Shown here piece after piece: positions 15,331-27,641 of a DNA stretch of 32,160 bases (positions are counted from its first letter, which is position 1; every line of letters starts with the position of its first letter). Under the pieces are notes generated by a model, which saw only the letters and a program-made list of their open reading frames with translations, searched no databases and was not told the origin of the DNA. The translations under genes and the position numbers were made by a program. The DNA is taken from NCBI GenBank assembly GCA_015657535.1, contig JADHZB010001030.1, positions 9,148 through 41,307 on the forward strand. Reading direction: 5' to 3'. The stretch comes from Nephromyces sp. MM_2019. Its lineage: Eukaryota; Apicomplexa; Aconoidasida; Nephromycida.

Positions 15331-18160
15331 CTCTTAACTGTTGTTGCATTTTCATTTTAAAAATCCCCAAATAAACATGACGTGAGGTATTATAATTCAC
15401 CATATATATAGTTAAATTTGACTTTTTATTTTTTTTGTGCCATTTTATCAAATTTGACGACTTATATGTTACATTTACTTGAATAGAATCCCATTCATTA
15501 AGCTATTTCTATAGAACTAAGGTCAGGGTTTATTTATATAACATTACTCTGTTTTAATTATTTAAGCCAAAACAATTTGTAAGTTAATGAAAATGAATTA
15601 ATTTTCTGTGTTAGCATCATGCTGATATCATTGAAGGCCAAATCAATAAATTATAAAATTTAATTGAAAATTAGGACTCCTCTTGAGGAATCTCTTAATG
15701 TGTAACTATTTATTTTTCTGTATGTGTGAGATATAAAATATATAATAACTAGATTTTACGAATATCCAAATTTAAAATATTGATTAATTTGGATAAAAAA
15801 TTTAATTATATATGCAAATACTTAATAAAATAACATGGAAAGAGTTTGCATGCATGTCAATTCTATATTTGACCACACAAAATTTTTATTTACAAGTTTC
15901 CATAAGCAACTTTAAGCCAAGCTGATGTAATATTTACAAGAACAACTTGAAAGAAAAATAAAGTCTCAAAAAATAATAGACTTTTTCAAACTTTAACCAG
16001 AAAATGATCCAAAATTAATATAAAATGTGTAAATTAAAATACAGGGTGATAGCACTTTATGTGTAGCTTAGCTCTATATAGTTAATTATATACAATTTTA
16101 TTTTTGCCATATCAAATAAATATACGCTTTGTACTACTTTAAATAATAAGTGTATTATAAGCATTCCTGTGTGCTAACATTATAGATTAAATTGATTTGT
16201 TTGGGTTATGTAGCCTTCTATGGATTGACAAATATTTTTCTATGTATTAGCTACATATTTTTTCATTTCACACATTTCCATGCTTTTAGGCATTCTTAAA
16301 TGCTAGTTGCTTTTGGTGTACTAACTATTATAATCAATTCTGAATGTATGGTATGAAAAAGTTTTATTCAAAATTGAAATAAAAGGTTACCAAAACTTTC
16401 TTTAGCTTTTGAGATATTAAAAGGTTTTAAACTATCATCACTTTTCCTTATTTATTTCATATATTTGGTTAGTTTTAAGACTTTTCACATATGCCCAAGC
16501 TAAATGGTGTAGAAAAAAAGTGCATGAGTGAGTCAATTTCTAGTACTTTGAAAATGCCTAAATACACATTCTTGTTAAATCTATATAAAATATAAATTCA
16601 TTTGATTATAGAATCATAGTCTCTCAACAAATTAAAAAACCTAACATTATTATACATAAATATACACAAACACACCCATACTTATCTTATACTCAGTTAT
16701 ATGTTTATACACACATACAGAATGGCCATAAAAATACCTGCATATATATAATCCAACTCCATGCTCCTAATATGTAAACATACACCTCATACATACACAG
16801 AATTTTATACACATGCAAATAGCTTTAGGTTAACATAATATGGGTACATGTATAAATGTATGTTTACATATAGATTTATTCTTTTATTATAAAATTCATT
16901 TTTTGAAATAAATTGCGCTTGGTTTAAATTCAAGCATATTTATACCACACAAGCACCTAAGCTATATATAAGTAGTAATACCTTTGTATAATTTATTGTT
17001 TATATTCGTTTTTTATACATGTTTAATAGCTATATATGTTAATATATATACATAAATATATATATATATATATCTTTAGATGTTTCAATGCAGAAATGCT
17101 ATAATAGATTATGGTTAGATTTCTATATGCTTAGGTAGAAATTTTAGGTTACATAAAAATCTATTTTATACCTCAATCAAGCCTACCTCACTCCCTTTTA
17201 TATTTTCTAGTTTACAAATAATTAAAAAATATTGAAAAGATGAATGATTATGTGTGTGAATTTATTAACATTGGTTTGATTTCTCACAAAATGGTTAACA
17301 TATCAATTATATAGCTTGGAGATTTTAAAATTAAATTATTTCATTTTTTTAAATTATTAATCTCAAAAAGTATTTATGAAAATATGTGTGTAAATTAGAA
17401 TGTTCATGTGTAATTTAGGAATTTAAAGAACAGAAATTTGTAAATAAGTCTGTGAATGAAATGTGTTTATACAAAGAGTGGATTTAGTGAAAATATGTCT
17501 AAATGAGATGTGTGAATGATATAATTGTGTAAACGATATAAGTTTGTAAACCAAAAGTTCGCATAGTAAAATAAAAATGTGTTTACTAAAAAAGCATAAA
17601 CTAAAAATATAGAATAAAGTGTTTAAAGTGTATGTTACAAAAATTATAATAACTAGTATAGGGTATGTTGCTCAAGTTTATAATACATAAATATACTAGC
17701 ATCAAAATGGAGAAATATTTTTATGTGTGTTTGGGAAGTTTAGGTGTGAAAATTTTGTGTGTGTAATGCTTGTGTATGTTATATTTGCAAGTTTAAGTGT
17801 TGTGGGTATAATATAAGAGAGCGTGAGAATTGTGTGTGGAATATCTTCTAGTTTAAGTATTGTGTGTATGATACTTATTTGTGTAATTTGCGTGTGGGTT
17901 TTATATGAGGGTATAAGTTTATGTTGTAATCTATTTGAGTATATAAATTCACAGGGCTTGATATTTTTAGTGTGTATCAATTTCAGCTGAGAGAAATTAT
18001 GGTGTGCAAAATGTTAATAGAAAATTTTATGGTATTTTATCAAGTGTGTAACAAACTAGCCACAAACAATAAATTTCCATATGGCGAGAGATTCCAGATA
18101 TGATTTATATAATCTCAAACTTACACATTTAAGTGATAAAGGCTGTGTAAATAAAAACTC
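15331..18160. other. Intergenic region upstream of TRAP, downstream of the kinesin gene
   Basis: Very AT-rich. It is nearly free of CA/TG repeats from 15331 to about 16650, then has scattered CA and TA runs (for example about 17043-17072). At 17700-17990 a TG-rich stretch carries a loose repeat around TTTAAGT...TTGTGTGT. No convincing gene. The first few hundred bases should contain the TRAP promoter and 5' UTR; no motif is assigned. Confidence 0.5.
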
Positions 18161-21100
18161 TTAGCTTTTCTTTTCTGTATCTACCTGACTATCATTTGAT
18201 GGTCCTTCAAAATTTTTACACACAATTGTATCATCACACAGTGCATAATAGAATAAATGATAATTATCTAAATTTGGTAAGAATTCCTTATCTAACATTT
18301 CTAAGTTTTTTCTTTGTAAAGGAAATATCTTATCATACACACTCATTTCGATCGTATGTAATGGTATATAAGATTGCTTTATTAAATTTTCTGTATTCGT
18401 ATTCTCACGACTATTATGTGTGTATGTATCTTCATTCAATTCATTATCATCCACTTGACGGGTTTGATGTTTCTTTGAGGTATGTGTGTGTGATATTGAG
18501 GCTTGATGTATATTTGATATTGGGGTTTGGGTTTCATGTGAGTGTTTGGTTGGAGCTTGACTTTGATGTGTGTGTGAGATAGAGATGTTTTGTGCTATGC
18601 GTGAGTGTGTATGTATGGACGTCTGAGGTGTATCTAATGAAAAATTGGTTAAATGATTGGCATTTGAAGTATCTTTATTATTGCTACAAGATGAGTAAAC
18701 TCGAATGTGTGTAGCTAGATTATTATCTCTAATACTATCATTATAAGCATCAATGTGAGTATGTAACCCTTGTCTGTAATTGTCTGATATATTGAGAGTA
18801 TTTTGATCTGTGTAATTACTTATATTTTGTTTCTTAATAAACTTTGTGTGAGTGTCGAGTTTATATAGTTGATCATTTGTGTGTTTAGGATTATCCAAAA
18901 TCTCCTTATAATTGATATATATAGGTGTGTGTGTATCACTGGGAGTTAGTACATTATTTTCTACATCGTTTTCTAGATTCTCAAGGGCTGTGTTATTGAT
19001 TACTAGCTCTTTGCCTGTGTAATTTAGTGTGTAGCTTGGTGTGTAATTTTGTGTATCATTATGTGTGTTATTGTGTGTGCATCTTTCTAGATCATCATGT
19101 GTATTATTGTGTATGTGCTTTTGTGTGTTTTTATATATAGTATCGTGTGTGCATATTTGAGTATCATCATGCGTATTATTGAGTGTGTATTTTTCTGTAT
19201 CAATATGTGTGTTGTTGTGTGTATATCTTTCTGTATCATTATGTGTATTATTGTTTGTGTGTCTTTGTGCATCATTATGTGTAGTGTTTTGTGTATATCT
19301 TTGTGTGTCATTATGTGTACTATTGTGTGTGTAGCTTTGTATGTGGTTTTGTGTGTTTTCTGGTATGTGATCTTGACTAGTATTTCTTTGATATGTTGTC
19401 AAGTCATGCTTGTGTATAAATTGTTTTGTTGCTGGTGTGTGTGTATTTACTAGGTCTTTCACAATATTTTCTAGTTGTTCAATCTTTGAATTTTGCAATT
19501 GAATTAATTTATGTGAATATTTTATTTGTGATGTTAATGTTGAAAAATAATTATGGTTAGGTATGTTGTTGTTATCGTGTGTGTGTGTAAAGTTGTAAGC
19601 CTTGATTTCATTGTCATGAATAATAGAAAATTCTCTACTAACACACTCATTTTTTATATGTGTATTCTCTATATAAGGGTGTGTATGTGGTGTATCATGT
19701 GGGTGTGTGTTCTCTATATGGGGAGGGTTTGTATGTGTGTCATGTGTGTGTGTATTTTCTGAATAAGGAGGGTGTGTATGTGGTGGAACATTTGTGTATA
19801 TATTCTCTAAGTAACGGGGGGGTATGTGAGGTATATCATGTGTGTGCGTATTCTCTATATAAGGAGAGTGTGTATGGGTATTCTCTATATGAGGAGAGTG
19901 CGTATGTGCTATCTTATGTGTGTGTGTATTCTCTATATGAGGACGGTGTGTATGTGGTGCATCATGTGTGTGTGTATTCACTATGTCGGGAGGGATTGTA
20001 TGAGGTATATCATGTGTGTTTATATTCTCTATATGGGAAAGGTGCATATGTGATATATCATGTGTGTGTGTGTTGTCCAAGTATGAATGTGTGGAGTCTG
20101 TGCCTTCAATATAAATACATGTGTTTGTAGGGTACACATCATCAGTGGGTGTTTCTGATATATGTATGTGAGGGGGTTTAAGACCTTCAAGATGTTTATT
20201 ATTTATATTAGTGTTTATAGAGCCTAGGCCCTTTATGTGTGGATCTACAAAAAATGTTTGTGTAGGTATTGAAACATCACTGTGTGTGATATTATTTTCA
20301 GTATGTACTATATTTATAGGGAAATTGCTACAAGGGGAATTTGGTGTCAAATGTGTGTACTTTGCTTCTAATATATCATCATGTGTATGTGTATTTGTAT
20401 GGTGTGTAGAGGCAGATGAATTTTCTATGTTTTCTAATGATTTATCATCAATGTGTAAGCAGGATAAGCTTTTCTCTCTCTTTATTTGATGTGTTGGTGT
20501 ATTTCTGTGTGGTTTTATTGAGCTATTCATCGTTTTTCTATGGTTTATTTCTTCTGAAAAGAGTGTGGGGGGGAAGCTAAGGGTGTATGGGTGTGTACAG
20601 TCAGATTTGTGTGTTTGAGTCTCCCCAGTGTTGTGTGTATATACACAATCAATGATTTGTGTGTATGGATTGTCAGTATTATGTATATATCTATCCTCAG
20701 CAGTTTGTGTAAGTGTGCCATCAGTTATGTGTGTGTTTATATCTTCAGTTGTGTGTATGTGTGTGCTTTCAGTTATGTGTGTATGTGTATCTTTATATAA
20801 ATATGTAGGTTTGTTTTCAGTTTGGTATATGTATGAGCTTTCATTTATGTGTGTATCGATGCTTTCATTTGTGTGTGTACGCGAGTCTTCAATTGTGTGT
20901 GTGTATGTGTCTTCAGTATTGTGTGTGTGATTACATTCAATACTGTGCGAGTCTGTATTTTCAGAATTATATGTGTTATTGTTTTCAGACTTGTGTGTAT
21001 GAATATTATTAATTGTGTAAGCATGCGTATGCTCATTATTATGTGTGTGCATATGATCAGTGTTGTGAGTGTGTGTATTTTCACTGTTGTGTATGTGTAT

Positions 21101-21673
21101 GTCTGCATAACTCTGTGTTTCTTTATGTTCACTGTTGTATGTGTGTGTGTCATCCTTATTGTGTATATGACTAATATTGTGTATATTTATATCTTCATCA
21201 TTGTGTATATGCTCGATGTTGTGTGTGTTTATATCTTCATCATTGTGTAATTCTTCTTGTTTTATGTTGTGTGTGTATGTACCTATACCATTGTGTGACT
21301 CTTGAATTTTAATGTTGTGTGTGTTTATATCTAAAACATTGGGTGTTTCTAAGATTAAAGTGTGTGAATAATGTTCTTCGGATAGATATGTGTGTAATCC
21401 ATTTTCCTGAGTGTGTGTCTGAATATTTTCCTTTGAATTTTCTGTCTGTGTCAAATGTTGGGTGTGCGTGTTTAATTCGGTCATATTTAACTGGTCAAAT
21501 GGATGTGTAGGGTTATGAAAATTTGAGTTAAATTCTTTGCTTAGTTTCTGTTTTTCCATTTGTATTTTGTGTGCAATTTCACACACCTTTTTGCTCTCGT
21601 TTTCTAGTAATTGAATCTTCACAGTCAACTGTTTTTCATTTGTTTTAAATGCTTTCAGCTGATGTAGTGCAAC
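18161..21673 (-). other. Kinesin last exon: giant His/Thr-rich repetitive tail
   Basis: A single 3513-nt exon (acceptor CTATATGTAG, then VALHQLKAF). About the first 45 residues finish the coiled coil ([20 protein letters not shown]). Roughly 1000 residues follow that are dominated by Thr, His, Asn, Ser, Asp and Glu with recurring HTHT, NTHTH and IENTHTHD words. Two blocks are clearly tandem: about 19655-20080 (ENTHTHD...PHI units) and 19020-19340 (NNTHNDT...YTH units). A short helix-like interlude sits near 19480-19530 ([20 protein letters not shown]). The last about 60 residues are non-repetitive ([20 protein letters not shown]). No zinc-finger-like Cys cluster, as found in animal KIF4 tails, is present. 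Confidence 0.85.
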
Positions 21674-24600
21674 CTACATATACACACACACAAGCACATG
21701 AATATACATAAAACTTGATGTATATACACAAAATTGGTTCTGTGTGTAAGTATATATGTTATAAGATTACCTCTAATAACTGTCGAGGGTGTGTAGAAAT
21801 ATAATTTAATAATTCTTTATTTTCCTGCCTTTCAATTTGTGAGAGCTCTTGCAGAGATTTCAAATCTTGACATAAAACATCGTGATCCTAAATATAAGCA
21901 TAGTTGAATATATACACACATTCAAATCTATACAAAAATTGGATATAATATGTAAACATATTCAAATTTATAAACACATGTTCTAATTTATACACACATA
22001 TGCCAATATATACACACGTATGCAAGTATATGCACATATGTGCAAATGTATACACATGTTTGCAGACATATCTACACATACTTATATGTGCATACAAGTT
22101 TAGGGTATAAAAGGATATATAAATATGTATAAATATAATTATCAATTTGAATAGTGTAATCTATATACATTCATCATATACACACACACACACACACACA
22201 ATGTGTACAACGACACACATTATACAATAAATATATAATATATATAAGTATTTGTATATATAACTACCTTTTGATAATTCACTAGTGATTCTTTTAACTG
22301 ATCTAGTTTAATTTTGTTAACTAAATTCTGATCATCAAATTGTAAATTGATCTCAACATTATTTATTTCATTTTGTGTGTGTATAATCTGTTACATACAC
22401 ACACACACATAATTATACATATATGTATTTATAGGTAGTATTTTAAATGTGTATACGTATACTACTACTAATTTGTAATAGATACGAATTGTGAAGTGTG
22501 TTAATATGAATTTAGGTATTCATATTTGTATAGGTATATATATATATGTATATACATATATATATATGTATGTGTACCTTTTGCCATAGAGCAAATTCTT
22601 GGTTTAAAGTAGCTTCAATTTTTGTTGAAATTTGGGGCTTCTCAATCAACATTTTTAATAATTTGTCGAATTTTTTTTTTATTACATTTTCCGAATTTAA
22701 GTGTGTTTTTTGACGTTTTTGTGTAACAAATTTTGACCTAAAAATTCAAAAAAGAAAATTATTTATAAATTATAGTGGGTATGTATGCTTACACACAATC
22801 TCACAATTGTTTATATATCTATATTGTGTATGTATGTATGTATAAAGTGTACACATAATATTATAATTGGTAAGAATATAAATATAATATTTATGTGTGT
22901 ATGGATAGGACTTTAGTTATATTATATGTATAAGTATACTAAATTTACTCAGTATATGATTTCCTTTGTGCATTCAATTTTGTAGTGTGTGAGATTCTTT
23001 GAGGTCGGGTGGGTGTTTTATCATTACTCTCCTAAAATAATATTGAGTTTATAATATATATATATATAAGCATGTGCATATAATGTGAAGATATATCTAT
23101 TAATCTCAAGAAAATAAAGACATACACATTTGAAGATTAATTTATGTACTTATTAAAACAGACATGTTGAATATATGTGTGTGTGATTTTAGTTCAATAA
23201 AAATACATGAGTGTATATCATTTTGAATGATATGTGCATTATATATATATACTATTTTTTGTTGCAATTCATCAATTTTTCGTTTTAAATCTAAATTTTC
23301 ATTTTGAGAAATCAACTTTTGCTTTTTTAATAAGAAAATTTGTTCATCACGCCTTTTTACAGCCTCTTTTTCACTGTACACGCATATAAAAATTATATAT
23401 ATAACATACACTCACAAAACTATATATAAATGAGATACACACACAAAATTATACATAAATGAGATACACACACACAAAATTATATACATAGGAGATATAC
23501 ACACACAAAATAAAATATATGACGTATATGTACTCACAGTTATATGTATGCGACGGCACATACATACAAAATTATATATCTATGATTCACACACGCAAAA
23601 TCATATATATATGATACACACACAAGGTTATATTCACACGATATGCACATAAAATTCAATATAAAATGTATATACATGTATAAAGGCGTATATAAAATAT
23701 AGGCACAAAATATTATAAATAAAAAACATATAAATATTATAAGCCAAATTCACATAAATTATGAATCGTAAATTTCAGCAGAATATATATAAAGCATTTA
23801 CGCAAATTATATAGAAAAAAATTAGGATAAACTTACACATAAAAAACACACACAGACACACAGGTGCTTTTATAAAACGTTCATACAAGCACAAGCGTGA
23901 AGATAAAACATACACACACACACACACACACACAAACACTCACATTTAAACCACACAAACACTAACACAGATAACCTAAATTAAAAATTTATCTACACGC
24001 GTTTCAAATACACTAATAAATTCAACAAACAATCTATTATTACACACTTTGCAAAGGATAATAATGAATAAGATTCTAGTACTCATAAATTATAATATAG
24101 ATATACAATCTACACACAGCCATGTCTTATAATTAGATACACATAAGCTATACCTAAGGAGTTATAGCATTACTCAAACTAGGCTAAATTAGAACAAGTA
24201 TCAATATAAGGTAGATGCTATATGTATAATCATATGTCAAATAAGCTTGCACATATTCATTTAATGAATTGTATAAAAAAGACTCAAGCGTGTATCTAAA
24301 CTAAGCAGTGGTACAAAAAAAATAAACATAAAATTCTAACGTTTTATACTAAAACAGAGGTAGAAACAAGCTATACATTAAATCGGGTTACATAACTCTC
24401 TAACGGGTTAACAAAATTTTATGTAAAATATATTGCCTAATAATCAATCTATAATATTTATGTTAACCTTATAATTATACTAAAACTAACATACGAATAA
24501 CTTCTAACAAATATTTGATTATTCAATGCCGTCGTAGCTCAGTCGGTAGAGCGCAAGACTCTTAATCTTGTGGTCGCGGGTTCGAGCCCCGCCGGTGGCT

Positions 24601-25589
24601 TAATAGATTTTTAAACTAAATCACATTTTTTTTCAATTACTTACATATATTTAAGTGTTTTCTTCTATTCTTATGGTGTAGGTATATTATTGTTTTGTAA
24701 TATCAATCACATGTATGAGTGTTGATGTTTTCTAGTATACATTGTGTGTAAGAGTGTCATTGTGTTCTAGTATACATTATGTGTATGTTATTGTATTCTA
24801 GTCTAGACTATGCATCGGAGTGTCATTATATTCTAGTATACATTATGTGTAGGAGCGTCGTTGTGTTTTAGTGTGTAATATGTTGTAGGTTTGGTGTTGT
24901 TTACTAGCATACATAATGTGTAGGTATGTTGTTGTTTACTAGTATGCATATGTGTAGATGTGTCATGGCTATTATGTGTACTAATCTTTTATATATACCA
25001 TTGCGTACATAGAAGGATATATGGGATTGTTTTCTAGTATACCTAGCTTTATTTATGCTGTATATATTTCTATGTGTAATACTTAGCAAATGTGTGCTTG
25101 CTATTATTTTCTAATATACTTAATAATATATATACTATTTATAAAGTACAAAGTGGTGTGTATTTTGTTGCTATATATAGTATACCTATATATATATATA
25201 TGGGTCGTTGTGATTATGAACTAAGTTCTAAGGATTGCCTAAACTATATTATATACATTTATAGCTAATTATCCACAATGATTGTATTTACATATTCCTA
25301 ATAAGTATTTAATTAATAAACAGTTATCATTTCAATGCCATACAATACTTGACTATATATTTGTCAGAAAATTGTGTATTTGTTTTAGGGTTTTGTGTGT
25401 GTATGTGTTTTGCTCATATCATGTGTGTGTGTGTTTACTTGATGGTCTTAAGCAGTATATGTGTGTTCATTTATATAGCTTATTACTACCCGCAAACTAT
25501 TTAACATTGGAACACAGCTAATACACACTATCTCTAGAATAACATTTATATGGTAATATTTAGCAATGCTCTCACACGCATAAACTTAA

Positions 25590-25631
<42 letters not shown>

Positions 25632-26998
25632 ACACACACATACTCACACATATATATGGGTTTATATATATATATATATTTATTACCATTTCTGCTGTCT
25701 TATCAAATTTTGAATAATCCTTTTGTAATGACTCCCAGTTTTAGTTGTATCCTGATTAATATTTTCTTCATCCAACTTTAGATTCACACATACACACATA
25801 TATACATACATGCACACACACATATATACATACATTCACACACATACATACACACATTTACATACATACACATATGCACACACACATATATACATACATT
25901 CACACACATGCATACACATATATGCATACACACACACATATATATAAATACACATACACACACATACGCACACACACACATATATATATATATACGTACA
26001 CACACACATATATATATATAGACACATACATACACACACATATATACATACATACACACATATACATACACACACATATATACATACATACACACATATA
26101 CATACATACACACATATACATACATACACACATATACATAAATACATCTGCATAAATTTATATACTCACAAACATACACACAATCATACACACAATCATA
26201 CACACAAACATACACATATATATATATATATATATATTTAAATCATAGGGTAAAAGGTATATTCACCTTATCTTTTAGGTGTGTGTGTAGGCCATCGTCT
26301 TGGAGATGTTCATCAAATTTATTGGTGTGTAAACTCTGTCTGTGTGTGTAAGGTGACTTTACAGTGGGTGTGTGAGGTGACTTTACAGTGGGTGTGTGAG
26401 GTGACTTTACACTGGGTGTATAAGGTGAGTGTGTAGTGTGTGTATAAGGTGAGTGTGTAGTGTGTGTATAAGGTGAATTTATATTGTATGTTCTACGTGG
26501 CCTTATAGTAGGTGTGTAATTAGGTGATTTTATATTATCATATATGTGCATAGGTGAATCAAATTCTGTGTGTATAGATGATTTTGGAGTATGTGTGTGT
26601 GTGTATTTATTATTTTCAGAGTTTATAGTTTGAAATATATCTCTAAGAGAACTCAATTTGCTAATTAAATTTTTATAGTACTTTGACCAAGTTTTAGTAT
26701 GTGAGTGTGTGTGATTATAATTTGTGTGTATTTGGTCATCATATTCATCTCCCTTATAATTATACACATTTAATTGATCTTTTAATTTATTCATGCTTTC
26801 AGCATCCTACACACAGTATATAAAGATATGTATACACACAAATATGTGGTCCACATATATGCAAATATATATATATATATATATAGTTATGTGTGTATAT
26901 GTATAAGGATGTATAGTTATGATTTTATATGTATATAGGTGAGTGTATATAAATTTTATAAATACAAATATAGATAGATGTGTGTGTATATGTACAGG

Positions 26999-27031
<33 letters not shown>

Positions 27032-27607
27032 GTGTATATATAAACAAATATAAGTGTGTGTAAACATACTTTAATAATACTAGAAATAAGTGGTTCAGGT
27101 TGAAATTTGTTTTCAGTAACTGAAGTAAAAAATGTGTAAATATATAAATTAAATAGTATGTGTGTAAATATATCTGTATGTGTATATACATATACTAAGG
27201 TATAGGTTTATAAGAATATGTGTGTAAAGATATATGAATAAGATTAGGTTTATATGATTATTTTCGAGTAGATGTGTATATAAAATCATTATGTATATTA
27301 ATATAACCCTTGTTTAGGCTTGTGTGTGTGTGTGCACCTTTATTTCTAAGTGTGTAAATTTCATTTTGTAATAAGTTATTTAGATGATTAGCTTCTAATA
27401 ATGATAATCTGAGTTGATTGGCAGTTTGTTTTATTTCATTTATTTTTGTTTGGTAATATTTCTCATTTTCCTATGTATATATATATGTGTGTATGTATGT
27501 GTATGTATGAGTATATATATATATGTGTTTAAATCTGTGTGTATATATGTGTGTGTTTACGTATATATATTTATGTGTGTGTATGAATATGTATGTATCT
27601 GTAAATG

Positions 27608-27641
<34 letters not shown>

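Larger units (their letters stand above)
23374..25686. other. 2.3-kb inferred kinesin intron hosting tRNA-Lys
   Basis: Contains CA/TA-rich repeats (23400-23960), AT-rich unique DNA, the tRNA, degenerate TG repeats (24720-25060) and a long (TA)n (25588-25627). No coding exon could be found on the minus strand. The alternative reading is an intergenic region between two genes. Confidence 0.55.

Noticed and set aside
17702..17980. 92-aa Thr/Ile/His-rich minus-strand ORF
   Set aside because: Lies after the kinesin stop codon; degenerate TG-repeat DNA with no conserved motif.
18196..21510. Plus-strand Val/Cys/Tyr-rich ORFs
   Set aside because: Antisense shadows of the Thr/His-rich kinesin tail exon.
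23970..24090. Small minus-strand ORF ([13 protein letters not shown]) as first exon of the coiled-coil gene
   Set aside because: A donor there would be phase 0, which does not fit the phase-2 acceptor at 23373; no other support.
25784..26215. Tyr/Cys/Val-rich ORFs
   Set aside because: Intronic CA/TA minisatellite; same explanation for ORFs at 26807-27191, 27414-27762, 28301-28919 and 29785-30079.
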